DNA from: Pachypanchax playfairii
Taxonomy: Eukaryota; Chordata; Actinopteri; Cyprinodontiformes; Aplocheilidae
Assembly (NCBI GenBank): GCA_006937955.1
Contig: SSNP01000007.1
Span: forward strand, 7,600,663-7,664,662
Direction: 5' to 3'
DNA length: 64,000 nucleotides
Shown here: piece by piece, positions 26,647-41,000 of the stretch
How the letters are laid out: each line of letters starts with the position of its first letter
Position numbering within the stretch: the first letter of the stretch is position 1
Translations under genes and position numbers: made by a program
Notes under the pieces: model-generated
What the model was told of the DNA's origin: nothing
Databases searched by the model: none
Seen by the model: only the letters and a program-made list of their open reading frames with translations

Positions 26647-28984
26647 TTGTATCGTTTTAGATTGTTGTTATTGTATTGTTGTATCGTTTATCGTTTTATC
26701 AGTGTAAAAAGCTTTATTTTAAACTTTTCTTTAAAAATACATTATCTTCTTTATCTCTTGTTTTCAGTTTTGAACACTGTTCAGCGTTGCCTCTCGTATG
26801 AACCTCTTCATTTAGAATGCAAGTCCTTGAGGGGTTGTTTTCAGGAGAAAGCACTGCTACTCTGCACTTGCCCTATATTTGTCCTACACAGTCTCACACT
26901 AAATCTTTACCAACTCAAATTAATTAACTATAACGGCAGACTTGTTCCAGCTTGCCAATATTATAAAATATCATGCTAAATAACTTTTCATTTAAATGCC
27001 ATCTACATCAGAATACATTTGATTTTGGTTTTAATTATAAAATCCAGATATTGTCATTTATTTAAGGACACTGCAAGAAAGTCTGACTAGAAGGTCCAGA
27101 AAAATAATATGCCAGTTATTTATATTCCTTATATAATTTATGAATGTATTTTTAAGTGTGTTTGTCTTGTGAGTTGTAATTAATTTAAATCAGATTTGAA
27201 TGGGGGAACCCAGATCCACATCTAATGTAAGATTCAAAAAAATGTCAGAGCAGTTGAAGGTTTTCCAGTAGTTTCAACCATAATGCTGAAAACATATGAA
27301 CATTAAGTAAAAGGAAACACTATAGGTAACTGACTTTTACTTCATCATAGCCAACAATTAAAACAAACCCAACAAAATGTATTCTGATTCTAAATACAAG
27401 AACCCAAAGTCTCAGAAGTATAAGGAGAACTGGTTTCTGCAACTTGTACTACTGTCAAAGTATTTTACTAAATGGACTGTAGAAAAAAAAAATGTCATCT
27501 GACTGCTGAAATAACTCCACAACTCCTAACTGATGTCATGTACTCTGTCAGGATGATGAATATTTTAAGTAGACTGAAATAAATGTTTTTCTAATGAATC
27601 TTCAGAACAAGTCATAAATGAAATATATTGTCTGACTGAATCCGGAACGTAATTTGTGATAAAGTGAAATACGAGGATTTCCAGAATTCCGTCTCCTTTA
27701 TCAGAGCTTTCAGACCAACTGTCAACAATCATTTCATTCATATGAACGATGAGTAATTGCTGTAATGATGATTTATTCCCCTTTTGGGTCCAATTCTTTA
27801 AACTGGGTCAGTTTGCTTCCCTCCTGTATTTTTTACAACACAAATGCGGGCAAAACCTGATCATAACAAGCAGACTGCTTCCTCTTTTTTTAGTGTGTAA
27901 CATAAGTTTCCTTTGGAGATGGAACCCTATGATTAGAATGATCTATTATCTTTCAATAATATTTTTTACAGACTCAGCTGTCATCGGGTATTATTCTTGT
28001 TGATGGATATAGTGAGGATTTGCTATGAGATAAATAATCTCCAGTTTTCATAACTGCAAAAGGCTGGACAGATCAAATCTTTCCCGGTTTTAATATATTC
28101 TGTCTACTGGTAGTTACTTATCTACACACGTGGTCTCAATCTCTTGTCCTCATTTTCCCTGTCATTGTGAGCACCAATAGATATGACTATTCCACCTGAT
28201 CTGCCCTTCTGTGATGCTTTTATTATCACGAATATTGTTTGATTATTAAAGATGGATGCTAAACAGAAGAAAAATAAGAGCAAATGATATTTACAGTGTC
28301 ATGGTTATGGAAAAGGTTTATAAAAAATACTGTTTATGACTATGCCAAGACAAACAATGGCACATTCTATATTAGCCTGATGAACATGAATCTGCACATT
28401 TGAAATTCCATTTTTCAGAGTCAGAGAAGTGAGATGTGTGTTCTCATAAAAGGTGACGGCACATAATTCATGATCCACACAATACATTCCCAGACAAAGA
28501 TCTATCCTATCTCCCTTTTTAAAGGCTTCCAACATCCCATACATGATTCAGGAAGCCATTATTTCACTCTAACGATGCCTCAAAACCCACAGGAACGCTA
28601 CAGAAAGTAGATCTGTGCAGCCTGGGTATAAAACTGTAAAGCATGTTGGAGTTGCACTTCGGTCTGACAAAAATATTGTCAAGTGTCCAGGAGAAACTCT
28701 GACCGAATGCTTTCACAGCACTGTGCTATATTTGCATCAGATGCTGGTTTGTGTCACCTTTTTGCTCTGAGATGGTCTGAATGGCTGTGTTTAGTCAAGG
28801 ACCTAATGCATCTGACCTCCTTTTCGCTAATGGAAATAGGCCTTTCAGATTTACTCAAGGCTGAAATCACTTGTTTTCGCCATTCAGTGCATCTACCCCA
28901 AAACGTGGGCCGATAGCTGGATAGTGGCAGCACATATAGCTTGCAGGGATTTTTCCCCACGTGTGTGTGTGTGTGTGTGTGTGT

Positions 28985-29050
<66 letters not shown>

Positions 29051-32000
29051 CCTACGCCATTTCATAAAGCGAACTTGTGTGTTATGAATACAGATTGAAA
29101 GGCCCGGTTAATGACTGTCACTATCCAAGGGAACTAACTTGCGAGCATACACTTTGACGATGCATATATATTTTTTCTTGAACACACACTTGTGCATTAA
29201 CCCACTCTTAAGTCAGCATGTCCTTGGCTTGCCATGTTCCATTTCTCTTCACCCTTCTCAGATCATTACAGAGAAATTGATGCTGCCTGTTCATTATAAA
29301 AAGACTAAATGGAACCACAATGAAAATCTGCCACTCACTGTCACTCATGGTTGCATTATTCCATTAGCCACCCATCCACACAGGCTCTTAAGTCAATCAC
29401 ATAAAACCATCTGTGCCTCTCACTTCCTATTTCCTGTTTCCTGTTCCTTGCGATAAATTTTTAACTTACCAATTAGTGACCACTTATTTGTCGTTGTTGT
29501 TCTTATTTTTTTTCCAGGCCCTTTGAAAGATATATTTTCAAATACTAGCTAGCATTAAATATACATGACCATTTCAGGATGAGAGTGAGGATACACTGTT
29601 GAGGGAAGATGATGCTGCAGATGTTCCATTTGTGGGTCAGTCAGATCGAGCCATTAAGTTATGTTGACATGTCAAAGCCTTGATTATAGTTTGTAGCAGG
29701 ATTAACTGAAGACACAAACATTGAAACTATGTGTCTAAACAAACTCAAAGACACACCTATAATTTTGAGATGTACAAAGATTCAAACCTAGAATTAAGAG
29801 ACAGTGTTTGATTTGTCTGCTTTTACTTTCAAACTGCAATTTCACTCCTTAAAGTGAGTCTGCAAGGATCATGTCAAAAATAATATTGTTATGGTGGAAT
29901 CAGAGTGCTGTCAGATTTGGATGTATATTGCTGTAATTACATTCATTTAAATGTATAGAAAAAAATGAATATTAGTGCAGAAAGGGGTCCAAGAAATTGT
30001 CAGGAAAGTGACTGAATGTTGCAGTTGGTCTGGCTGACTGCCAATCACCTTTAAATTAACATGCTGGAACAAGCATAGTTGATTCACAATAGAGAGGCTG
30101 GTCTTTTTAACTCATGAAGAAAAGATGATAAATCCTATGTAATGTGCATTGAAGCTTTAAATTCAAGTATTGTTTGATTCGTGCCATTGAGCAGCATTAG
30201 TTAGAAACCAGTTACAACACCTGATTTCACGACCTTCTTTCTGTCTGTGTCACTTTACAAAGTAAAGCTATGAACAGGTGAGTCTTTACACATGCGACAG
30301 GTTGTCATTGTCACTAAAAGCACCAAAAGTCAAAGAGAAATGTTTGCCAAAAAGTCACAGAAACAAAAAAGGATGACTGAATTCAGTGAGAGAAAGATCT
30401 CATTGCAGCCTAGCAGAGTACAAATTTTAGAATGGCTCTAAACCAAAGAGACTGCTGAGCAGTGAGGTAGGGGGCAAAGAGATCAAGTGATGCTGCAGAG
30501 AGGTGGGAGTGTCTGACCATCAAAGCAGAGAGGGCAGATGACCGGAGCAGAATGACTGAAACAAGCAAAACTACAGTTGTCAAGATTCTCTTTCCACTGT
30601 GTTATTTGCAAGGTTGCAACAGTATGTCAAATCCCAGGCATCATCCTTCCTATTAAAGAGCAGAAGTAAAGGAATCAACAACCCACATCTCAATTATTCT
30701 CTGTGCCATTGTGCAGAGTCATCACTTAAACAAGTTTTTACTAACAGCCAAGATTGCTTTGGGGACAGGGATGCAGCACGGTCCAGAGCAATCTATCTTT
30801 GTGTCAATATGTCAAAACACCAATATTCCCTTTTTGTAAGGCTGCTGTTTGTTAGTGCAAAGCCTTTATGGCTGTTTTTCTATTTGGTTGGTAGCAGAGG
30901 GAGTATCTTCCTCAGACTTATTTATCATAAATGATAAATAGTAAATGAGGTTGTACTAAACTGGATGACACAATCTGCAATATGTTGGGTTTTATTGGGT
31001 ATTAAAAAGCCTTTTATGCAGGAGTTTTCCCTGAAACTAGTTATTCATGAACTTAGCATCACCGCTTCAATATAATGGAGATATAGTATATTTTGCAACC
31101 ATATTAAAGCCATTTATCCAGCAGTGAGTAAGAGTAAGTGCTCTTCAATTATAAATTATGTTTTTAATCATGGAATGCTGGCACTCAGTCCAATTCACTA
31201 ATTGTTTCATCCCATGGGCACCCGCTCATTCAGAAGTGATGGGACTGCTGATGCAGCTCCCGTTATCTGGTGAGTTAATAAATAATTTTACCTGTTGCTC
31301 GTTTTGATTTCTTCCACAGAACTTACCTTCACGTGGATCTTCAACGAGTACCCGTCATTTGTCATCCAGGACACGCGTCGGTTTGTGTCCCAGAAGACGG
31401 GACACCTCTACATTGCGAAGGTGGAGCCCTCCGATGTGGGCAACTACACGTGTGTCGTCACTAACACGGTCACCAAAAGCAGCGTTCAAGGACCGCCGAC
31501 GCCTCTAGTCCTACGTGTTGATGGTATGATAGAAAGTCCTCTTTGACATCACTTTAAGTAGTGACAGCTTCCAAAATGTAAAAATGAGAGAGTGGAATTT
31601 TTTAATTGAAAATTCAGGAACTTTAATTAGTGACTAGCTGCTAATTGCTAATTGTTTCCAGTAAATTTTATCATCAGCACTTTATTTTATGACCGGCAAA
31701 CCTCAAATTTTTGTTTGTTTTCTGATTGTAGGATTAGTTTGTTCACTTTTTTTATTGAACTCAATTTTAAATCATCATTTTAATTATTATCAGAAAAAGT
31801 CCAATCAGACATCAGTCCAAATACAATGATATTTAAATAAAAAAATGAGAAGGAGTATTTTTTTTTCCAGAGTTGCAGCTGTTTGGATCCCACATGTAAT
31901 CATTCCACACTTCTCTTTGGAACTGCAGGTGTTATGGGAGAATACGAGCCAAAGATTGAAGTGCAGTTCCCTGAAGTTGTCCCCGTTGCAAAGAGCTCCA

Positions 32001-35000
32001 CCATCAAACTGGAATGTTTTGCACTTGGAAAGTATGTCCCACTGTGTGTTAATAATAAATCATAACAAATTCAGCATGTAATGACTTCTTCCTGTGCCGC
32101 ATACAAAGGCTACACAGAGAAAGAGAAGTCGATATATAATGTTTCAGGTTAATGTAACACAGACACGCTTTTTTATTTCTTTTACTTCATGAGGAATTTG
32201 TTTTTTTTTCAGTAGACCTGAGATAAAACTGTATTATTTTTCATGTTATGCCCTTGTGCTGTTTTTCTTTTCTTTTCTTGCCTTTAGCCCAGTGCCAACC
32301 ATCAGCTGGAGAAGAGTGGATGGGGCCTCGTTTGGCAGGAAGATGGACATAAATAAAGCCAGTGGAGTTTTAGAGATCCCTTATTTCCAACAGGAAGATG
32401 CAGGGGTGTATGAATGTGTGGCTGAAAACAGCAAAGGAAGAAACTCAGTTCAAGGAAAGCTGTCGTTCTATGGTGAGTACAGCAGCAGGATAGTTTCCAT
32501 GACTTTGATCTAATATATACCATCATAATTTCAGATTTAAAGATAGAAAAAAAGGCTTCTGTGTTCTCCTGTGTCTGTGGTTATACTTGTGTGGCATGCG
32601 CCTTTATGTCTTAATTAACTTCATTGTTTAATCCCCTCAAAGATTTTCTTACCTGAAGTAGGATAATTCTGCATAAAATATGCAAATTTGATGTGAATTT
32701 AACATGGAAAATAACTTGTTGTCGTGCAGTCTTTAGATTTTATTAGAGTCAGTGTATATAACTGAACACAAGACTGGAATATGGTTGTAAAATAATCTAT
32801 TACCTGCATTTAGTTTCTGACAACTTCTTTATTTTACCATCAACAGACATGGGGTTCTTTTACATTTACATCTCCTCCTTGGGAGATTTTCTTTTTTTTT
32901 TATTCCAACAACACTGAGCTTTTTGCTTTTATTCTGAGAAAAGCCTTTAATGCCCCTTGATGAAGATTTTTTATAGTTTCACTTTCCATTATTTTGCAGT
33001 TCATTCGCTGATGATGTCTGGCCACAAGGCCCTTTAGGGATGTTCTTCTCTGAAAGCAAATTTAGTTTTTCTTCCTGTAAAAGAAGGATGACTTTCATTT
33101 GATAATCCATTTGCTTTCTTTTGCAGCATTTGGAGCAAAGATGAAAAGATCAGAGTAAAAGCAGATCCATGTACACTGAGCAGTAAACCTGATTTAATTT
33201 AAACAATTAAAGCATCACAGTCCCGGATGTTACGCAGGCTATTTTCAATGATTATAGCAAGTTTTAGCCTTTTTTATACTGGGGCTAACAATGGATACAA
33301 ATATCAACCTCTAGTTGCATGAAATCTCAGTTCAGTATCAGAGGTGTACTGTGCTCTGGACAAATACAGACACATTGTTTGCTAAATCTATGAAAAAAAA
33401 GAATCCAATCGTCGTCCCAGTTTGTACTACTGACAGTAGACTGTGATTACAAGATTTCAATCTTTGATACATCTCAACATGCTGCAGTTTCCTTCTAGAG
33501 GTGTGTTTCAGACATGAACATGTCTGGATACTGATGTTTCTAACTAGTGATAGCATTAAGACACAGAAAGCAAAAAGTATCTGAAAATGCATCCGGTTAT
33601 ACTGAAATTTCCCTCCAAGGTTACACGTTGTCTACAGAGAAACACAGTTTTGCAAAACTATCTATTTATTTGTAACATTGTATTGTTTCTAGAAATGTCT
33701 TCATCCACACAAAAACACTGAAAATTACCCAAAACTCTGTAGCATCTAGTACACCATGATTGAATGTCTATAACTGACTTGGAATCTGTTGATGTAAAAT
33801 GGATTTGCTGCTTATAGTACTTTGAGATGACTTTTGTTGTTATCAAAAAACTGAATTGAGTTGAATTTAATTGAATTATGTGGAGCTGTAAGGCTGCCAC
33901 AAATATGCATCGAAAACAGGAAACAACATGGAGCATATGCATACAGCTTGTTATATCATTAGCTTCAAAAGATAACATTTTGATGGGCCACAAAGAAACA
34001 TCTTTTTTCACCCATTTTCAGAAATAAAATATGGCTGCTAAAACACCATTTCATGTTGCCACAAGTCTAAATTTATTTTAAAAGGTTTGCATACCCACAA
34101 AACCTCCTGCAGTGTGGACTGCACATTATTTATTTGGCTTTTTACAGAGATCTCTGCCGTAACTGTTAGGAAGTCATGTGTCTCCTTGCAAGATTTAAGA
34201 TTTGCGTAATCTCACTGCTTCACAGGCTGACTGGTGGGCATGTGATAAAAATCTCTAATCTCATTTTAAAATCCATATGACGAGATGTTGTGGAACATCT
34301 ATTAACTTTAGATAAAAATGGGAAAATCAGTATCAGGGATGTGAGTTGTAGTAAATAGAAGGAACACCACTAATATTAATGGATATTGTCTCACATTATA
34401 TTTCACTGTACTTTGAAAGGATATAGAAAACTGGTAAGTTTGATGAAATAACATTAGAATCTTGCAGTTTGCAGCATTTGATTGAACTCAGACTCAGTTA
34501 GACTGACCTTGTGGTAAAGCTTCTTGCATGAATTCCTCTCTTGTATTATGTCTGCTTGAAATCATTAAGCAACTTATTCTGTGCGATTTATTTTCAAAGC
34601 TGAATGTCATTTGTTTTCCAAGTCTACATCTTTTCATTTTATACAGTAAAGAGAGCTTTCCTTTTGACAACAACAAATACTTCAAATATTTCAATAAATC
34701 TGAAGCTTCTGAAAACTTTTCATATTTTGAAATTAACTGAACTGAAATAACTAGTTTTCTTTATCACTTGTAAAGCACGTCAGAAAAAAAAAAAATCTTG
34801 TAACATGATTTGATAAATAAAGAATTACAAATAATTAATAATTAGGAAGAAGAAAACAGCCAAAGACATTTTTTTGTCAGGAGTGTGGATTTAGATTATT
34901 TTCTAGTTTCAGTGTTTTTGATCTAATAATTTGCATCCCAGTTTGTTTCCGTAGGACTCGCTCACACCTGGTTCTAATTTGCTAATCAAATCACCTGCTA

Positions 35001-38000
35001 CATATCAGTCATTATCCTCTCTACGAAGGAAAATTTGCAGGTTCATGTCACATCCTTGTTTTTTACTCATCCATCAGTTTGTATGTTTGTGTTTGGGCTT
35101 CGTGACTTCTATCTTTTCAGGGTGAAATATCTTAACCTATATTTGTTAGCCATGTGATCTTTGCTCGCTACTATAGGGTCACAGAAAACCGTGACTTTAT
35201 GGCTGAGCTCAAAAATCAATTACAATTTACAGTAAATTGTTATGACCTCCAGCACCCGACATGCATGCTTAGCAACAAGAAACTTCATCTACAAGCAGCT
35301 CATGGCTTGTTGAGTATATTACTGTGAATGTGTCACAGAATAAAAGAAAAGCTCCTTTGCTGAACATCCTCCACATTACACAAGCCAAATTAGTTGTAGA
35401 TTTATTCAGCCCTAACAGGACCTCACACACTCCTGTTGCCAACCTTGGTTCTTGGGAGCCATATATCAAACAGTGTGTTACCAATCCGTGTGCGAGTTTG
35501 GATTCTTAAAAAAAAAAAAAAAAAGGAAGATTTAATAAACAGATCAGCTCTGTTTTGCAGAAAAGATTCAATCAGATGAAGCAGAACAGGAAACTTAAGC
35601 CATTTCTGCTGTGGAGAGAATAATACATGGATTTATTACAACTCATCTTGACTAATGCAATGCACTTCATGCTGCGGTCAGTCAGGCCTCCCTCTCGCAC
35701 CTGCAGCTTGTTCAAACGCTGCTGCCTGTCTCTTAACTGGAACACGGAGGCAAAAGCACATCGCACCAATTCTGTCCTCTCTCCAAAGACTTCTGTGCAC
35801 CACAGAGTTAATTCTAAAATATTCCTTTTGGTTTCTAAATGTCCTAATGGTCTTGTTCCCTCATACCTCTCTGACCTGCTTCAGTCTTGTTCCCTCGTGG
35901 GCTCTTAGACCAACTGACCAGCTGCTTTTGCTCGTCCCAAAAACTAGGCTGAAGCTCAGAGGAGATACGTGTGTTTTTAGTCATGCCTTCCAAAACTCTA
36001 CAAGAAGTTGTTTTTAAATATTATGCAGGCATCTTCGCTTCCTGTTTTTAAATCTCTTACCAGTGTTCTCAGCACAGTGTGAGTTGGTAATTTTCATTTT
36101 ATTGTTTAGTTTCCTTTCTGTTTTATATTTTTTTCCCCTCTGTGGTATTTTTTCTGTTTTCTTACTTTAATGTATGTCTTGATTTTAGTTATTTTATTTT
36201 TACATTATTGGGTTCCACTTTTTTTTTTCAATTGCTTTAAGGGAGTTGGACTAGATTTGACAAACACTCGTTAAGAGCTAAAGAACAGATGGATATACAT
36301 AAAGATTCACTAATATAAAAGGGATTTTGTCAAAATAATAAAACATCCATAACAGACACTGGCTCAACGGCAGCTGCTGCCACTTCTTTCTACCCCAGCA
36401 GGGTAACGTAGTTATGTTAGTGAGACAAAAGGTCCATAAATATCATTATACATATATATATATATAACTGTATATACAATACGTATATGTTTCATGTGGC
36501 AACAAGTAAATACAACCTGTTATAAATGTTATTGCAGGAAAAATGAACAAGAATGTAAGTGTTATTATATGCACAAATTATAAGATCTGCAAATTGTGCA
36601 AAAACCAGAAGCTTATTGTTTAATTTTTGTCTGAAAGCATTCTCTATTGATTTTTTTTAAACATAACTATGTACAGTTGTTTCTTTATTTAAATATTTTC
36701 TGAAGTGAGGTCAGCTTCAGGTTAATTGGAAGTGGATTTAAGTCTTGAGCCATTGGATGCTTCTTTAATAAACTCATTGGCTGCTTCGTTGATTCATTGA
36801 TTTTTGCTTTTTCTTCTCCTTTAACTACTGCTTTTAGGTCTTACTCAAGCATTTTTGTTGCCCAGCAGTCTTTATTTACAGCAATTGTTTGTGTTTGGGG
36901 CAGCTCCACCACAGCTGATTGAAAAACCTCAAGATGTTCAGAAGACCATCGACGACACTCTGGTGTGGGAATGCAAAGCCAACGCTAAGCCGAAGCCCTC
37001 GTACCACTGGCTTAAGAACGGAGACCCCCTAGATCTCATGGAGGTAAAGAATTGTTCTGACACATTATTAAACATGAACAAGGACCTATTTTGAACATAT
37101 ACAGCAGTGTTCCTCTAAAAGTTCAACAAAGATGGTGAGCAAAGCCAACAAGAAAGTTAAACAAAAAGCATAAATTCTGTTTCCGGAAATGACTCAAACC
37201 TCAAAAGTTTCACAGCAGATTTTAGAAAATGCCGTCTTGTGTGTTTTTGTGCTCGATTTCCGCATCAGACAATTGCATGAAGAGGGTCAGTGTAACATAG
37301 CACATCAGAGTGTTGCACAAAAGCCATTTCCACACACCGTTGAGCATGTTTCAACACAGACATTTTAAGGTGTGTAATTATTTTCTCTGCGAGGTCTACA
37401 ATCCAAGGGATGTTCAATCGGCCATGACATTTTTAAGGTTCGTGATGTTTTAGATGGTGAAGTATTGAGTGTGTTGACCACTATCTACAAAATCATGATT
37501 ACTCACAAATTCTATGCACAAAAGCACAACAAAACAAACATTATTTCTTCTGTTAACAAGGTGCTAGTTTTTGTTTTCTGCAGCCCTTAAACAGTCCAAT
37601 GAATTGAGATAAGGAGAACTCGACATGAGTGATGAAAGATAATAAAGTTATAGTAGATTCTTTAGTTTAAGCGATTCAGTGCTTCAGATTCATGGACGTG
37701 TGCTTGGCAGGAGTGTGCCTGTTTGAGATGACTGTATCAGGCTGAGACTAAATTTGGCATCAAAAGTGTGTTTGTGTGTGTGTGTCGGGGAGGGTGTTTG
37801 TTTTGTTTTGCAAAAAAAAAAAAAAAGTGATGCCACATTCCGTCTTTGATCAACAGAGATTTTGTCAACAATTTAGTCCTCAATCTCTCGTATCTGCTAA
37901 TCTATTTTTTATCATTAAGTATTCTCTCTGGGGAGGTTTAAAAAACATCTTTTCATCCAAAGTGCACTTTAGATTTGGGTAATTTGCCTGGTTTTGTGTT

Positions 38001-41000
38001 ATTGTTCTGCTGGTAAAAACGTGCTTTCTGCCTAATAAGCATGGCTCCAGCGAATCATGCACACTGATTCTGTTAGTGTTTGAGTCGGGTTATTAAATTA
38101 AAACTACACTACTTGTTTTTTGTTGGATGTATCTTTAAAGAACCGAAATTACCCCAAAACTTGAGGAAATTAGAGAGCTAAATGTTGGCAGACGTTTAGC
38201 TCACACTCTGATAGAGGCTTGCTTCTGTAAGCATGTTGTTCAGGTGCTGCAGCTCAGATTTATATCAGAATAAATAGGCATCATCTTGAACGTTTCCTTT
38301 TGTCTATCATTCCATTTCTAATGGCTGACAAATATCACTTCCTCTTTTTGCTTCATCTTGAACCAGTTTCCACTCCACCTGCGTGTCTCTAATATTGATT
38401 TGTAAATATATCGTAAAAATTCCTCTGGCAGATGGCCAGCGTAACATATTCTCTGTGCATGTGGCTATATTAATGAGGTGGGGTGTTACCATTTTCAAAA
38501 TGCCACTGTCAACTACAGCAACAGTAAATCAATTTCAAAACCCAAAGGTCAGCATTGTAAAGAGAGGAGAAGGAGGAGGGTAAGGCCAAAGGGGGCATTT
38601 GTTATTCCTCATTAGAATGGATCAGCCCTTTTTTTTTTTCTCTTTCCTCCCTCCTCTTATCTTACCATCTCTGGTGTTTCTTTCTTTGCTTCTTTGTAGG
38701 TTTTTATGTCTCTCTCCCATATTTTCCTTCCTCTCTGTCTTCCCTTTGCCCTCCTCCATGGGACTTAAATGGCACAGAAGAGGCCTGTCACTTCAAAATG
38801 TCACCCTGGCAAAACAAGGACCCACTCATGCTTGTGTTTTTTTCAATACGGCACCAGTTCCCCCTTTTAGCCATCTGCATAAGAGAGTGTGTTTTCCTTA
38901 CTTTTGACCTCCAACTTACCCTCTGCAGAGTAATGTTGCTGCTGCATACAGTCATCTACAGTCAGCCACAGAAATAACATTACATATTCACATATTCAGG
39001 GTAGAGAGAGAGAGAGCAAACTAGAGCATCCATGATTTGCTTTTTCACTTCATAGCTTGACATTGTACTGGTTTCAGAGTGGAGTCACACATAATTAAAG
39101 AGGGTGATAAAGCAGTCAAACTCCTCCAATCATTTTTAGTGCTAACGCTCCAATCTCACTGGGCTGCAAAGAAGGATGCAAAACTGTTCATTTTCTGTTG
39201 GAATCACGCTGAATTGATACGAGAGTTTTGCATATGTTGAAACTGGAAATAAATCACAACATTCACTTGACAGTAATGCAAATGTTATGCAAAAAATTGT
39301 AATCCTTGTCATAATTTAGTCGCAAAATCTCTTAACTAGGTCTTATTTTTTCACAATCTATCTTTTGCCTGTTTTTTTGTTTGTTTGTTTTTTTTTTTTT
39401 GCTATCAGAATTCAATGTTTTCTTTTTTTGTCTCAAATCAGTCACAATTTGGTTTCATAAGTCTCCAGCTTCTCCCAACAGCGTCACACACTTCTTGCAT
39501 TTTCTGATTCACAGAAACTTAATTCCATCGACAAAAAAGCGAGGTTCTATGACTCACATGAGAAAACTGAGATCTCTTGTGAACATTTTAGGCATTTTTG
39601 GAAACTTATCAGTCACAGCTCTGTGAAGCACTGGCTATACTGCTGCTGCTGTAATGCACATGTATTCAAGAAATAGAGGAAAAACTACAGTATTCCTGAT
39701 TTGCTTTTTCACAGCGTAGCTTGACATTGGACTCGTATCAGAGTAGAGTCATGGATAATTAAAAAGGCTGATAAAGCAGTCGAACATCTCCAGTCGTTTT
39801 TAGTGCTAAAGATTGTAAAGGAGCCAAAACTGAGTGAGGTTGTTGTTATCAGTGCAGCAGACATAGAACAGTGCATTTCTGCACCGACCCATCCACTTAC
39901 ACAGATGCTCTTTATCTCGTCCATCCCCCTCGGCCCTTGCACTGTGCAACCTAAAAAGAACCGTCTCATCTATTCAAACTCACTATTGCTTCTGTCTTCC
40001 TTTTTTTTAAACTCTTAAAAAAAGCAACTTGTTCTGTTCCACCTAAAACTGCTGCATCTGTTCACCGAGGACCCCCGTTGGCATAAGCCACAGTGCTGGC
40101 TCAGTCATGTGTAGCCATATGTCCGTCTGACGCATGCTTGAGCTAGCCTCGGAGGAGAATGTTTTTGAAGATGCTCAGCATTGTCACTGACTGATGTTAA
40201 GGAATAGTCCTTGTCTTTTCAAGTGGCTGTGCTGTAATGATTCCAGACGACAGACTGACTGGCTGCAGGACTCTATGGACTACTTTGTCAGTGACATTAA
40301 AAGGCCCAGGTATGCTCAATGGAAAGATCAAGGGCAAGAACAATGAGTGCTGCCACACTTAAATTGACATAACTATAAAAAGGGAGTGGAAAGCACTACC
40401 AGAGCTTGTGAAGGTCACAAGAGCAGCGGAAATAAAAGAACTTTGTTTAGGTGTTGTTTTTGGTAGGTGCACTTTTAATGTGGGATTTTGAAAAATGCAA
40501 GTATTTATTTTTAAATAAAGAATGTCTTGCAGGCTTATTTTTTAACATATCTGTTTATTTTTTTATCTTTTCGGATTCCTGATTGCCTGTAATATTTGAT
40601 AGCTTACAAACAGCCTGCAGCGTCTTCTTGACAAAATCCTCTGTGGTTTGACGTCGTCTGTCATTTGATAATGTCTCGGGTGTTAAAGCAGAAGATGTTT
40701 ACAACCTAGTCACTTTAGGCCTGTTAAAACTTCAAAAAAATGAAAATGTGTTTTAATTATCAAGTTCCCATAAGAGGAAATTATAGCTGTAGCTTAAAAT
40801 AAAGAGGTTATTCATCAAAATTAACACAGTTCTCACAAAATACTTTAAATAACCACATTTAGAACTAGTTACTAGCCTCATGTTATATGGGGTAAACAGT
40901 ATGTGATACTGTTGTGGTATATATTTAAAGAAAGTTGACACTAAATATAAATAAAAGCTGGTGGATGAAGCGACTTTGAGATCAGGGTAAAAAGAATATT

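Larger units (their letters stand above)
22629..31319 (+). other. Intron 4 (8691 bp, largest in the window)
   Basis: Contains an interspersed repeat at 24071-24378, a C-rich run near 26180, a (TG)/(TA) tract at 26603-26642 and a long (GT)n tract at 28961-29049. No coding sequence is recognised. Confidence 0.8.
32473..36903 (+). other. Intron 7 (4431 bp)
   Basis: Contains a probable LINE 3' tail at about 33755-33880, a decayed LINE reverse transcriptase fragment at about 35590-36095 and a short (AT)n run at 36451-36466. No host coding sequence is recognised. Confidence 0.78.

Noticed and set aside
28754..29065. 103-codon - strand open frame rich in Thr-His
   Set aside because: It is the translation of the (GT)n microsatellite.
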